A stretch of 64,000 nt of DNA from DASUXY01 sp036377675 (GCA_036377675.1 DASUXY010000013.1:1-64000), one strand, 5' to 3'; positions 25,353 to 35,051 are shown, counted from the first letter of the stretch. Notes: generated from the letters alone by a model not told the origin. Numbers and translations: made by a program.

Positions 25353-25386
25353 AAAACTTGGGCCGAAAAATTTCGGTCCAAGTTTT
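25353..25386 (-). terminator. Probable terminator of serS
   Basis: A 16-bp stem with one mismatch (AAAACTTGG.CCGAAA with TTTCGG.CCAAGTTTT) starts about 18 bases past the serS stop. The T tract on minus is inside the stem, so strength is uncertain. Confidence 0.6.
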
Positions 25387-25403
25387 GGTGACACGATACC
25401 TAT

Positions 25404-26678
25404 TTATTTAATGACTTCGATTCCGCCCATGTATGGACGTAATACTTCTGGAATTATGATTGATCCATCTTCTTGCTGATAATTTTCTAAAATAGCTGCA
25501 ACTGTACGGCCGATCGCTAATCCTGAACCATTTAACGTATGGACAAATGTCGGCTTACCTGTTTCTTCGTTACGAAAGCGGATGCCGGCACGTCTCGCTT
25601 GAAAATCTTCAAAGTTAGAGCAAGAAGAAATCTCTCGATACGTATTTTGACTAGGGATCCATACTTCAAGATCATACTTTTTGGCGGCGGTAAAGCCTAA
25701 GTCAGCGGTACACATACTCATCACGCGGTATGGAAGATTCAATAACTGTAGTACCTTCTCAGCATGACCGGTTAATGTTTCCAAAGCTTCATAAGAATCT
25801 TCCGGTTTTACAAATTGGACGAGTTCTACCTTATTGAATTGATGCTGGCGAATTAATCCACGCGTATCTCGGCCAGCAGAACCTGCTTCCGAACGAAAGC
25901 AAGCACTAAAAGCAACATATTTTTTTGGTAAATCATCTTCCCGTAAAATTTCATCTCGATGATAATTCGTAACTGGAACCTCAGCAGTTGGAATGAGAAA
26001 ATAATCCCACTCACAAAGCTTAAAAGCATCTTCTGCAAACTTTGGCAGATTACCCGTTCCAGTCATACTTTCTCGATTGACGATATATGGCGGAAGCATT
26101 TCTTCATAACCATGCTCATCGGCATGCAAATCCATCATGAAATTCCACAAGGCGCGTTCGAGTCTCGCTCCGATTCCTTTATAAAAAACAAAGCGACTTC
26201 CTGTTACGTTAGCTGCTTTTTCAAAATCCAATATGTCCAAGTTCTCGGCAAGATCCCAATGGGGTTGAATATCGAACGTAAATTGTGGAGCCTCACCCCG
26301 TTTACGAGCGACAACATTATCCTCTTCATCTTCGCCAATTGGAACACTTTCATGGGGAATGTTTGGGATCGATAGCATCATCTGATGAAGTCCTTCTTCA
26401 ATCTTTTTTAACTGTTGATCAAGATTAGAAATTTTTTCGCCTACTTCACGCATTTCCTTAATGACAGGTTCGACATCTTTTTGTTCTCGTTTTAATTGTG
26501 GGATTCGTTTGGATACTTCATTGCGCTTCGCTTTTAATTGTTCAACTTCTGTAATCAATATTCGACGTTTTTCATCTAGCTCGCCAAATTTCTCTAATTC
26601 CGATAAATCTTCACCTCGATGTTGCAATTTCTTTTGCACGTCGGTAAAATGTTTGCGCAAAAACTTCATATCTAACAT
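25404..26678 (-). CDS. serS: Seryl-tRNA synthetase
   Basis: Charges tRNA-Ser. The 424 residues have the N-terminal antiparallel coiled coil (about 28-105) that grips the tRNA long arm, and a class II core. Motif 2 reads FRSEAGSAGRDTRGLIRQHQF and motif 3 NGSGLAIGRTVAAILENYQ. A GGAGGAATTT site precedes the ATG. A serine T-box lies upstream, and a tRNA-Ser gene, its own substrate, lies directly downstream. Confidence 0.97.
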   Translation of the reverse strand: MLDMKFLRKHFTDVQKKLQHRGEDLSELEKFGELDEKRRILITEVEQLKAKRNEVSKRIPQLKREQKDVEPVIKEMREVGEKISNLDQQLKKIEEGLHQMMLSIPNIPHESVPIGEDEEDNVVARKRGEAPQFTFDIQPHWDLAENLDILDFEKAANVTGSRFVFYKGIGARLERALWNFMMDLHADEHGYEEMLPPYIVNRESMTGTGNLPKFAEDAFKLCEWDYFLIPTAEVPVTNYHRDEILREDDLPKKYVAFSACFRSEAGSAGRDTRGLIRQHQFNKVELVQFVKPEDSYEALETLTGHAEKVLQLLNLPYRVMSMCTADLGFTAAKKYDLEVWIPSQNTYREISSCSNFEDFQARRAGIRFRNEETGKPTFVHTLNGSGLAIGRTVAAILENYQQEDGSIIIPEVLRPYMGGIEVIK

Positions 26679-26805
26679 GTAAATTCCTCCTAATCATTTT
26701 ATTCGTACAGCATGATGCAAATACATGTTTTCCCTGTAAAAATAAATATTGCTTACGAAACGAGATCTTTTGGGAATATTTCCTCCATCTGCAATTTATA
26801 CGCAT

Positions 26806-27045
26806 ACAAAAACTCCCGTCCCAAAATGAGGGACGAGAGTAGAATTCCCGCGTTGCCACCCTTATTAAAGAGATAACCATCTCTTTCGGCTCACAGTTGC
26901 TAACGGTACATAACCGAGTTTATTTAAAAGGCGTAATCCCTTTTTCATAAACTAGTTCAAGGATGGATTCACAGCATTCTTACGTCGATTTTCACCAACC
27001 ATCGACTCTCTAATGAAAGAAAAACTGCTACTCGTTCCTATCAAT
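26806..27045 (-). promoter_or_regulatory. T-box riboswitch (serine specifier UCC) of serS
   Basis: On minus the T-box core reads GGGTGGCAACGCGG (about 26861-26848). The terminator is CTCTCGTCCC with GGGACGGGAG and TTTTT (to 26807). Stem I includes GAGTCGATGG and a specifier context GAA-TCC-ATC with TCC at 26967-26965, a serine codon matching serS. The element fills most of the serS-pdxS gap. Confidence 0.92.
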
Positions 27046-27073
27046 ACTTTTTAGAGGATGTTAATTATGTTCT

Positions 27074-27102
27074 ATCATAAACAAACATCTGTGAAGTTGC
27101 AA
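27074..27102 (-). promoter_or_regulatory. Promoter of the serS T-box transcript
   Basis: On minus, -35 TTGCAA (27102-27097) and -10 TATGAT (27079-27074) with a 17-base spacer. It begins 60 bases after the pdxS stop. Confidence 0.75.
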
Positions 27103-27162
27103 GTATTCCTAACAACGTTTGGGCTTTTTAAAGGATAGCAACAACAGTTCACGATATGTAAC

Positions 27163-28029
27163 TTATTCACTACGGTCCTGCATACGTTCTTCTGGGGACA
27201 AAGTGCTCATTTCCATACCTTTCATCGCTGTACCGAGATCTTTAGATAACTCAGCAATCAATTTATAGTCTTTGTAATTTGCCGTAGCTTCAACAATCGC
27301 TTTAGCAAATTTTTCAGGATTTTCCGATTTGAAAATTCCCGAACCAACGAATACACCATCCGCACCTAGCTCCATCATTAATGCAGCATCACTTGGTGTT
27401 GCAACGCCACCTGCAGCATAATTCACCACTGGTAAACGACCGTTTTCACGGATCTTTAATAATAGTTCATACGGAGCACTTATTTCCTTAGCATATGTCA
27501 TCACTTCATCACTTGACATCGAAGTGAGCATGCGGATTTCTGATTGAACTTGGCGTAAGTGACGGACAGCTTCGACAATGTTCCCAGTCCCTGGTTCACC
27601 TTTCGTACGTAACATGGAAGCTCCTTCACCAATTCGGCGTGTTGCTTCACCTAAATTACGGCATCCACAAACAAACGGAACAGTGAAGTCAGACTTTTGC
27701 ATATGATATACATCATCAGCTGGCGTTAACACTTCACTCTCATCGATATAATCAGCTCCAATAGCTTCAAGAACACGAGCTTCGACAATGTGGCCAATTC
27801 GAGCTTTAGCCATGACAGGAATGGAAACGGCATTCATCACTTCTTCTGTAATCTTCGGGTTAGCCATTCGGGCCACTCCACCAGCTTTACGAATATCGGC
27901 TGGTACGCGTTCTAACGCCATAACAGCAACTGCCCCAGCTTCTTCAGCTATTTTCGCTTGTTCAGCATTAATGACGTCCATAATGACGCCACCCTTTGGC
28001 ATTTCAATCGTACTTTCTTTTTTACTCAT
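27163..28029 (-). CDS. pdxS: Pyridoxal 5'-phosphate synthase subunit PdxS
   Basis: Makes PLP from ribose 5-phosphate, glyceraldehyde 3-phosphate and ammonia. The 288 residues keep the first catalytic lysine in VMAKARIGH and the second in RTKGEPGTGN, and the barrel motif YAAGGVATPSDAALMMELGA. The N-terminus is a few residues shorter than usual and the C-terminal tail is present. In Bacillus, pdxT (the glutaminase partner) follows directly; here only about 60 bases separate the stop from the serS T-box promoter, so pdxT is not at this locus. Confidence 0.96.
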   Translation of the reverse strand: MSKKESTIEMPKGGVIMDVINAEQAKIAEEAGAVAVMALERVPADIRKAGGVARMANPKITEEVMNAVSIPVMAKARIGHIVEARVLEAIGADYIDESEVLTPADDVYHMQKSDFTVPFVCGCRNLGEATRRIGEGASMLRTKGEPGTGNIVEAVRHLRQVQSEIRMLTSMSSDEVMTYAKEISAPYELLLKIRENGRLPVVNYAAGGVATPSDAALMMELGADGVFVGSGIFKSENPEKFAKAIVEATANYKDYKLIAELSKDLGTAMKGMEMSTLSPEERMQDRSE

Positions 28030-28074
28030 TTAAATCCCCCTCTAATTGTTCGTTATATGAAAGAACATAATCGA

Positions 28075-29409
28075 TTAAAACCAACTTTTAACTAGATCGA
28101 CTATGGATGAAAACATGTTTGAAAAAAAGCTACCAATTGAACCTAACATCAGCATAAACCAATTCTTTTTATCGACAGATTCTTTCGTAATTAAATCAAC
28201 TTGTTGTTTATTTGATTCTCCAAAGATGTATCCATGGTCTTTACCATCAAATACAAGCTCTGCTGTACCAATTTTTTCACCTTTTTTGATTGGGGCAACA
28301 AGTTCACCTTCTTTAGTTAACTTATCCGAATCAATCGTAATTGAAACACTATATTTTTCTTCGTCACCTTTGCGAATCGGTACATTAAATGCTTCATCTG
28401 TTGCTATTTCGACCGATGACTCTTTTCCCTTTGTAACCGGAATAGATGACTCATCTTTTAGCTGGTAACCTTCTGGGAATAGCTCTTTTGTTTCGAAATT
28501 GTTGAAGCCATAATCCATGAGCTTCGCTGTCTCTTCAAAACGAGCTGCCTCACTTTTCGTCTTCATAACAACGGTAATGAGCCGTTTACCATTACGTACA
28601 GCTGTACCCGTAAAGCTGAATCCTGCGGTATCTGTATAACCCGTTTTAAGACCATCTACACCTTCATAGAAAAAAGGTTTTAAATAACTAGCATCATGGG
28701 GTAACATCCAGTTCCAGTTTCGAATTTCTTGGTCATCGAACTTCGTTTCGGGAATATTCGATATTTCAAGTGCTTCAGGATAATCATTGACTAAATGATA
28801 GGCTAATAACGCGGCTGATCGAGCTGACAACAAGTTTGTCGCATCGGCATCAGTTCCTTTTGGATGGTTCCCGTCGAGTGACTTATTATCCAATCCTGTT
28901 GAGTTAACAAACTCAAACTCAGGTAACCCCATTTCCTCCCCTTTTTCATTCATCATTTTTACAAATTCTGCTTCCGAACCAGCAATGAGTTCGGCAAGAG
29001 CAATGGATGTTGCATTATCAGAGTTAATCGCCATCGCCTCATACAACTCACGAACGGTATACTCTTGATTCTGTCGAAGACCGACACCGGAAAATGATGA
29101 GTCTGCCGAAATACTATACGGGTAATCGCTAATTGTCGTCGTCGTATCCCAACTAATCCGTTCAGATTCAATCGCTTCCCATACAAGATATTCGGTCATC
29201 ATTTTCGTCATACTTGCTGGAGGCAGTGCGATATCTGGCTCTTTGGCGTACAATATTTTACCAGTTTCCGCATCAACTAAAATAGCTGAATCTGCTTTAA
29301 CATCCAATGTTGCTGCATGTGACTTATTCGGCCACGTTACGATAAAGGATGCCCATATAACTAGCATAATAAGCGTTATGGACATATACTTTTGAATCTT
29401 ATCTTTCAC
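28075..29409 (-). CDS. dacA: D-alanyl-D-alanine carboxypeptidase DacA (PBP5)
   Basis: Trims the terminal D-Ala from cell-wall stem peptides. The 444 residues start with a signal peptide (cleavage likely near NKSHAA, residues 28-33). The catalytic triads follow: SMTK (Ser66, Lys69), SDN in MAINSDNATS and KTG in DGLKTGYT. The C-terminus ends in an amphipathic helix (FFSNMFSSIVDLVKSWF) that anchors it to the membrane surface. It lies upstream of pdxS on the same strand, as in B. subtilis. Confidence 0.96.
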   Translation of the reverse strand: MKDKIQKYMSITLIMLVIWASFIVTWPNKSHAATLDVKADSAILVDAETGKILYAKEPDIALPPASMTKMMTEYLVWEAIESERISWDTTTTISDYPYSISADSSFSGVGLRQNQEYTVRELYEAMAINSDNATSIALAELIAGSEAEFVKMMNEKGEEMGLPEFEFVNSTGLDNKSLDGNHPKGTDADATNLLSARSAALLAYHLVNDYPEALEISNIPETKFDDQEIRNWNWMLPHDASYLKPFFYEGVDGLKTGYTDTAGFSFTGTAVRNGKRLITVVMKTKSEAARFEETAKLMDYGFNNFETKELFPEGYQLKDESSIPVTKGKESSVEIATDEAFNVPIRKGDEEKYSVSITIDSDKLTKEGELVAPIKKGEKIGTAELVFDGKDHGYIFGESNKQQVDLITKESVDKKNWFMLMLGSIGSFFSNMFSSIVDLVKSWF

Positions 29410-29481
29410 TTCTTTCTACCCCCACTTCAAAATGAAACACGTTTATCAATTTAATAATAGGATAAAAATGGGAGGTGATCT

Positions 29482-29571
29482 GTGATTAACATCAACATCT
29501 TCCCCATTCGTTTACGAAATAATTTCGATAACTTGATAGCTTCTTTTCGTAAACGTTTACCATTTCAATAG
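29482..29571 (+). CDS. Putative 29-residue cationic peptide gene
   Basis: A GTG at 29482 is preceded, 6 bases away, by GGGAGGTGATC (29470-29480), a 10-base match to the anti-Shine-Dalgarno end of 16S rRNA. The product begins MINIFPIR-like: M-I-N-I-N-I-F-P-I-R-L-R and continues NNFDNLIASFRKRLPFQ. It has five basic and one acidic residue and an amphipathic pattern. It is antisense to the dacA leader and lies between guaB and dacA. I recognise no family; a chance frame is possible, but the ribosome-binding site is unusually complete. Confidence 0.4.
   Translation: MININIFPIRLRNNFDNLIASFRKRLPFQ
29509..29560. repeat. Cluster of short inverted repeats upstream of dacA
   Basis: CGTTTACGAAA (29509-29519) is inverted at 29545-29555 (TTTCGTAAACG). 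The palindromes CGAAATAATTTCG (29515-29527) and GTAAACGTTTAC (29549-29560) overlap these. The cluster is about 100 bases upstream of the dacA start and lies inside the small plus-strand frame. It may be an operator for dacA; no binding protein is known. Confidence 0.6.
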
Positions 29572-29715
29572 ACATCTCTTTTTCTATATTAACATAATAA
29601 AAGATAAGCAAGCAGGGACAATATTTAATTTTTATGGAAAACGATATGATGTCCACTGCTTCATAATCTGTTCGATTTAGTAGCTTTACACCTGTTTTAA
29701 ATTCAGTTCACTAAC

Positions 29716-31188
29716 TTATTTAATTGTGTAATTCGGTGCCTCTTTTGTCACCTGGACATCATGTGGATGACTTTCACGTAAACCAGCATTCGTAATCCTC
29801 ATGAGTTGGGAATGTTTTCGTAAATCATCGATTGTTTTTGTTCCACAGTAGCCCATGCCTGAGCGTAATCCACCGACGAGTTGGTGAAACGTGTCGCTAA
29901 GAGGTCCTTTATAAGCGACTCGCCCTTCAATACCTTCTGGAACTAATTTTTTTGTTTCTTTGTCCGATTGGAAATAACGGTCTTTCGAACCTGCTTCCAT
30001 CGCACTGACACTCCCCATACCACGATAAACTTTATACTGTCTTCCTTTATAAATTTCTCTTTCACCAGGACTTTCAGACACACCTGCAAATAAGCTGCCA
30101 AGCATAACGGCTTGCGCACCTGCAGCAAGCGCCTTTACGATATCTCCAGAATATTTAATCCCACCATCAGCAATGATTGGGACGTCGTATTCTTGGGCAG
30201 CTAATGCACAATCATAAATAGCTGTAATTTGTGGAACACCTACTCCTGCGACAACACGGGTTGTACAAATTGACCCAGGTCCAATTCCTACCTTCACAAT
30301 GGATGCTCCAGCTTCAATGATTGCCCTTGTTCCTTCAGCTGTCGCAACATTCCCAGCAATAATATCTAAGTCTGGGTATGTTTTACGAACTTGTTTAATT
30401 TGTTCTAGTACACCTTCTGAATGTCCGTGAGCGGTATCAATAACAATGACATCCACTCCAGCATCGACGAGTTTTTCGATTCGTTTCATCGCATCAGCCG
30501 TCACTCCAACCGCTGCACCGACGAGAAGTCTACCTTGTTTATCTTTAGCAGCATTTGGAAATTCAATTACTTTTTCAATATCTTTAATTGTAATTAAACC
30601 TTTTAAAATACCTTGTTCGTCCACAAGGGGTAACTTTTCAATCTTATGTTTTTGAAGGATTTTTTCAGCATCAGCAAGCGTCGTTCCTACAGAACCAGTC
30701 ACGAGATTTTCACTCGTCATTACTTTTTTAATTTCGATGGAATAATCTTCAATAAATCGTAAATCACGATTCGTTAAAATACCGACTAATTTCTTTTCTT
30801 CAAATGAGTTCACAATCGGGACTCCAGAAATGCGGTATTTCCCCATTAAATGTTCAGCATCATACACTTGATGTTCAGGCGTTAGAAAGAAGGGATTCGT
30901 GATGACACCACTTTCAGAGCGCTTTACACGGTCGACTTGTTCAGACTGTTCCTCAATCGACATGTTTTTATGAATGACTCCAAACCCACCTTGACGTGCC
31001 ATCGCAATTGCCATCTCAGCTTCTGTTACAGTATCCATTCCAGCACTGATTAACGGTGCATTTAATTTTAATCTTTCAGATAAAGTTGTTGATAGTTGTA
31101 CATCTCGTGGTAAAACGTCTGATTTAGCAGGTACTAATAAGACGTCATCAAAAGTTAATCCCTCTTTGATAAATTTATCCTCACGCAT
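29716..31188 (-). CDS. guaB: Inosine-5'-monophosphate dehydrogenase
   Basis: Oxidises IMP to XMP, the committed step of GMP synthesis. I start at the ATG at 31188 (490 residues), which follows AAGGAGGAT; the open frame extends 22 codons further without support. Two CBS domains lie at about residues 95-210. The catalytic loop reads GIGPGSICTTRVVAGVG and the flap contains RYFQ. Genes on both sides (dacA and yaaC) match the B. subtilis order. Confidence 0.97.
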   Translation of the reverse strand: MREDKFIKEGLTFDDVLLVPAKSDVLPRDVQLSTTLSERLKLNAPLISAGMDTVTEAEMAIAMARQGGFGVIHKNMSIEEQSEQVDRVKRSESGVITNPFFLTPEHQVYDAEHLMGKYRISGVPIVNSFEEKKLVGILTNRDLRFIEDYSIEIKKVMTSENLVTGSVGTTLADAEKILQKHKIEKLPLVDEQGILKGLITIKDIEKVIEFPNAAKDKQGRLLVGAAVGVTADAMKRIEKLVDAGVDVIVIDTAHGHSEGVLEQIKQVRKTYPDLDIIAGNVATAEGTRAIIEAGASIVKVGIGPGSICTTRVVAGVGVPQITAIYDCALAAQEYDVPIIADGGIKYSGDIVKALAAGAQAVMLGSLFAGVSESPGEREIYKGRQYKVYRGMGSVSAMEAGSKDRYFQSDKETKKLVPEGIEGRVAYKGPLSDTFHQLVGGLRSGMGYCGTKTIDDLRKHSQLMRITNAGLRESHPHDVQVTKEAPNYTIK

Positions 31189-31302
31189 GTGTAATATCCT
31201 CCTTGAAATAAGTTTTAACTTGTCCATGGCTAAGATCGAGAGAACTTCCATCATATATTTTTAAAAATAGGAAAAGCTATTTAGATAAAACTATTGTTAT
31301 TT

Positions 31303-31331
31303 AGAATACGTGAAAAAACTTATTTTTTCAA
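31303..31331 (-). promoter_or_regulatory. Promoter of guaB
   Basis: On minus, -35 TTGAAA (31331-31326) and -10 TATTCT (31308-31303) are 17 bases apart. A palindrome TGAAAAAA/TTTTTTCA (31311-31330) fills the spacer. I saw no clear PurR box here. Confidence 0.6.
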
Positions 31332-31397
31332 TAACAGACATAGATCCATAAAAAATAAATAGATTCTAAATTTTACAACAATCATGGAGGAAGACGA

Positions 31398-32354
31398 ATG
31401 GACGCGAATGATATTGAAGTATTGTATACGTATTTAAGTTCTCAACAAACAGCGCGACACTATTTATACAGATGTTATCAGAAATTAAATATTTCTGATG
31501 CAGAAATAAAAAGTTATGAAAATTGTACACCATTTATGTACTATCTTGAGCACGGTCACCAATTTTATAACAATGGAAAACAAATGGATTATTTACTACA
31601 ACCGATTTTATATTTCTATGGTATGATTCATTTATTGAAAGCAGCTCTGTTAACAAAACGTCCGGACTATCCCGAATCAACCTCGATGTTGGCCCATGGA
31701 GTTTCCACACGTAAACGAAAAAAAAAGAATTACACCTTTTTGGATGACGAAGTAAAACCTCAACATAAAGGGTTGTTTCCTTATTTTTCCGAACATCTCT
31801 TTTTATTGAAAAAAATTCCCTTTTCGAAAATAAAAATGCATCAACTTTTAGCTATACTCCCAGAATTATCGGGACTCTTTCGGATCCATGATCGCGAAAA
31901 AATGATAAAAGTCGGTACGGTCCATTCCCGAAGCTTAACATTTCCATGTACAATACTCGATGATTACAATTTAACCGAAAATACGTTCATTCAACGAATA
32001 AAATCCTATGCTCCAGACATCGACTATAGCGAATCATCTTCGACAATGATAGACATTCGTTTAAAAAGACCGATTCACCAATCATTTGGTCCATTTTTTG
32101 TCCATATGGATCGAACGATTTACTTTCCAAAACGGCGAGAACATTTTTTAACCATTTCTGAAGTGATGGCCCATTATCTTCTGTTATATAATTTAAGCAT
32201 GCTCAGCCGTTATGAAGCAGAATGGTGGGGTGAATTGCTCATGACGAAGTCAGAACTTGACTTTCCGTTTATTTCATCTTTTCTTAACATCACTGCGAAA
32301 AAAGTCCCGCTTTTAATAGGCAAGGAATTGCTTCATGAGCTTGAATCGTTCTAA
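31398..32354 (+). CDS. yaaC: YaaC family protein
   Basis: Conserved Bacillaceae protein of unknown function always found between gyrA and guaB. The 318 residues include the conserved stretch YFYGMIHLLKAALLT near residue 73 and HGVSTRKRKKKNYTFLDDEV near 100. There is no signal peptide or membrane segment. The ATG has GGAGGAAG upstream. It runs head-on to replication and converges on gyrA, sharing a bidirectional terminator with it. Confidence 0.88.
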   Translation: MDANDIEVLYTYLSSQQTARHYLYRCYQKLNISDAEIKSYENCTPFMYYLEHGHQFYNNGKQMDYLLQPILYFYGMIHLLKAALLTKRPDYPESTSMLAHGVSTRKRKKKNYTFLDDEVKPQHKGLFPYFSEHLFLLKKIPFSKIKMHQLLAILPELSGLFRIHDREKMIKVGTVHSRSLTFPCTILDDYNLTENTFIQRIKSYAPDIDYSESSSTMIDIRLKRPIHQSFGPFFVHMDRTIYFPKRREHFLTISEVMAHYLLLYNLSMLSRYEAEWWGELLMTKSELDFPFISSFLNITAKKVPLLIGKELLHELESF

Positions 32355-32359
32355 ACACG

Positions 32360-32400
32360 TTGTGAAAAAGAGTTCCACTTTTTAGGAACTCTTTTTTTAA
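32360..32400. terminator. Bidirectional terminator between yaaC and gyrA
   Basis: A perfect 12-bp stem (32365-32376 with 32385-32396) with A and T runs on the two sides, between the two convergent stop codons. Confidence 0.85.
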
Positions 32401-32420
32401 AGGTGTAGAAGGGATCTTCG

Positions 32421-34952
32421 TTATTCCTCTGCTCGTTCATCGGCTACGTGTTGTATATCGATCTCGTTTTCTACTCGTGCATCATCAGCTGATTCATTTG
32501 TGTCTGTTTCTTCTTCAGTGTCTTCTTCTGGGTCAATTTTAGCAACCGTTGCTACTTCTTCTTCGTTTTGAATGCGAATTAATTGAACCCCTTGTGTGTT
32601 ACGTCCTGTTTCAGAAATATCTTTAACAGGAATTCGAATGAGAATACCATCAACCGTAATAACCATGATATCTTCTTCACCAGTAACCGCCTTAACAGCT
32701 ACAACATGGCCGGTACTTTCATTAAGTCGAGCTGTAAAGATCCCTTTACCACCGCGTCGGGTCTCTCGATACTCTTTTTCAGGTGTACGTTTTCCGACTC
32801 CTTTTTCCGTAACGTGTAACACTTGTAAACCTTCATCCAAGATTTCCATAGAAACGACTTCATCACCTTCACGTAAGGAAATTCCTTTAACACCAGCAGC
32901 CGTTCTTCCCATCGGTCGCACTTCATCTTCGTGAAAGCGAATTAAATATCCGTGCTTCGTAGCAATCATAATATCTTTTGTTCCATCTGTCATACGTACT
33001 GAAATAAGCTCATCATCTTCGCGAAGTCCAACAGCGATCAAACCACCGCGACGAATATTGGCATAACGTGAAATTTGCGTTCGCTTAGAAATCCCCTGTT
33101 TCGTTGTAAAGAAAAAGTACCAATCCTCACTAAATTCGTTGACAGAGATGACAGCATTAATCCATTCTCCCTTTTCAATTTGTAAAAGATTAATAATTGG
33201 AATACCTTTTGCGGTACGGCTAAATTCAGGAATTTCAAAACCTCGTAAACGATATACTTTCCCTTTATTCGTAAAGAACAAAATCGTGTCATGGGTCGAC
33301 GTTGACAATAGATGTTCAACGAAGTCATCCTCATACGTCCCCATTCCTTGGACACCACGACCACCACGTCTTTGCGTACGATAAGTAGAAGATGGCAACC
33401 GTTTAATATATCCTTTGTGGGTTAGAGTGATGACAATATCTTCAACTGGAATGAGGTCTTCGTCTTCAAAATCGACACCTCCAGCTGTGATTTCTGTACG
33501 GCGAGGGTCATTAAAACGCTCTTTAATTTCGGTCAGCTCTTTACGAATGATTTCTAAAACTTTTTCATCATCAGCTAAAATGTCTTTCAATCGTTTAATA
33601 AGCTCAACTAGCTCGCTATATTCGTCCTCAATTTTTTCCCGTTCCAAACCGGTTAAGCGTTGGAGACGCATATCGAGGATTGCTTGTGCTTGCTTTTCTG
33701 ATAAAGAAAACCGTTCGATTAAGCCTTCTCTTGCGATATCAGCTGTTTTCGAGTTACGAATTAAAGAAATGACCTCATCCAAATGGTCTAACGCAATCCG
33801 CAACCCTTCTAAAATGTGAGCTCGAGCTTCCGCTTTACGCAATTCAAAAGCAGTTCGGCGCTCAATAATGTCAATTTGGTGATGCAAATAATGGACTAAG
33901 CATTCTTTTATTGACAAAACTTTTGGTTGCCCGTCAACGAGTGCTAACGTATTCATACCAAAGGTTGTCTGTAACGCTGTATATTTGTATAAGTTATTTA
34001 AGATGACATTTGCATTGACATCCCGACGCAATTCCATGACAATACGCATCCCGTTACGATCTGATTCATCACGTAAATCAGTAATTCCATCTACTCGTTT
34101 TTCTCGAACAAGTTCGGCAATTTTTTCAATTAACTTCGCTTTATTTACTTGATACGGCAATTCGGTAACGATAATCGTTGACCGACCATTCTTATGTTCT
34201 TCAATTTCTACATTCGCCCGCATCGTAATCGATCCTTTTCCTGTTCGGTATGCTTGGCGAATACCACTTCTGCCGACAATTTTACCTGCTGTCGGAAAGT
34301 CTGGACCAGGTAAATAATCCTCCATTATTTCATCAACTGTAATTTCAGGATTTTTACTAATGGCTAGAACGGCATCGATCGTTTCTCCTAAGTTATGGGG
34401 AGGAATATTCGTCGCCATGCCGACAGCAATACCTGAAGTACCATTGACGATTAAATTTGGAAAACGCGCTGGAAAAACGACGGGTTCCCGCTCAGAACCG
34501 TCATAGTTATCTGTATAATCAATCGTATCTTTGTTAATGTCTCTTAACAATTCCATTGAAATTTTGGACATTCGTGCTTCCGTATATCGCATCGCAGCAG
34601 CTGGATCACCATCTACGGACCCAAAGTTTCCATGACCATCGACGAGCATGTACCTGTAACTAAAATCTTGTGCCATGCGAACCATCGCATCATAGACGGC
34701 TAAATCACCGTGTGGATGATATTTTCCGATAACTTCCCCAACAATTCGTGCTGATTTTTTATATGATTTATCTGCATGCATCCCTAAATCATTCATCGCA
34801 TACAATATTCGACGATGAACCGGTTTTAAACCGTCCCGAACGTCAGGAAGTGCACGTGCGACAATAACACTCATTGCATAGTCAAGGAAGGATGTACGAA
34901 TTTCATCACTAATATTTATGTCCTGTACTTGAGGACGTTGTTGATCTGCCAT
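32421..34952 (-). CDS. gyrA: DNA gyrase subunit A
   Basis: DNA-breaking subunit of gyrase. I start at the ATG at 34952 (843 residues, MADQQRP), 7 bases after GGGAGG. The catalytic tyrosine is in AAMRYTEARM, and the quinolone region (HPHGDLAVYDAMVRMAQDF) has Asp rather than Ser at its usual first resistance position (HGDLAVY); B. subtilis has Ser there. The GyrA box of the C-terminal wrapping domain reads QRRGGRG. The tail is very acidic (EEDTEEETDTNESADD). It follows gyrB by about 100 bases. Confidence 0.97.
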   Translation of the reverse strand: MADQQRPQVQDINISDEIRTSFLDYAMSVIVARALPDVRDGLKPVHRRILYAMNDLGMHADKSYKKSARIVGEVIGKYHPHGDLAVYDAMVRMAQDFSYRYMLVDGHGNFGSVDGDPAAAMRYTEARMSKISMELLRDINKDTIDYTDNYDGSEREPVVFPARFPNLIVNGTSGIAVGMATNIPPHNLGETIDAVLAISKNPEITVDEIMEDYLPGPDFPTAGKIVGRSGIRQAYRTGKGSITMRANVEIEEHKNGRSTIIVTELPYQVNKAKLIEKIAELVREKRVDGITDLRDESDRNGMRIVMELRRDVNANVILNNLYKYTALQTTFGMNTLALVDGQPKVLSIKECLVHYLHHQIDIIERRTAFELRKAEARAHILEGLRIALDHLDEVISLIRNSKTADIAREGLIERFSLSEKQAQAILDMRLQRLTGLEREKIEDEYSELVELIKRLKDILADDEKVLEIIRKELTEIKERFNDPRRTEITAGGVDFEDEDLIPVEDIVITLTHKGYIKRLPSSTYRTQRRGGRGVQGMGTYEDDFVEHLLSTSTHDTILFFTNKGKVYRLRGFEIPEFSRTAKGIPIINLLQIEKGEWINAVISVNEFSEDWYFFFTTKQGISKRTQISRYANIRRGGLIAVGLREDDELISVRMTDGTKDIMIATKHGYLIRFHEDEVRPMGRTAAGVKGISLREGDEVVSMEILDEGLQVLHVTEKGVGKRTPEKEYRETRRGGKGIFTARLNESTGHVVAVKAVTGEEDIMVITVDGILIRIPVKDISETGRNTQGVQLIRIQNEEEVATVAKIDPEEDTEEETDTNESADDARVENEIDIQHVADERAEE

Positions 34953-35051
34953 TCCATTACCTCCCATAAAATGAAAGTACAACAATAGGGTCATTTTCCC
35001 TTTTACATCTTCATTGAACGTCGTTTATTGATCGTTTACTTCATTTAAAAT

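Noticed and set aside
34700..34780. Fluoroquinolone-resistance reading of the GyrA region
   Set aside because: The region around HPHGDLAVYD was read only by eye and natural variants occur; no claim of resistance can be made from it.
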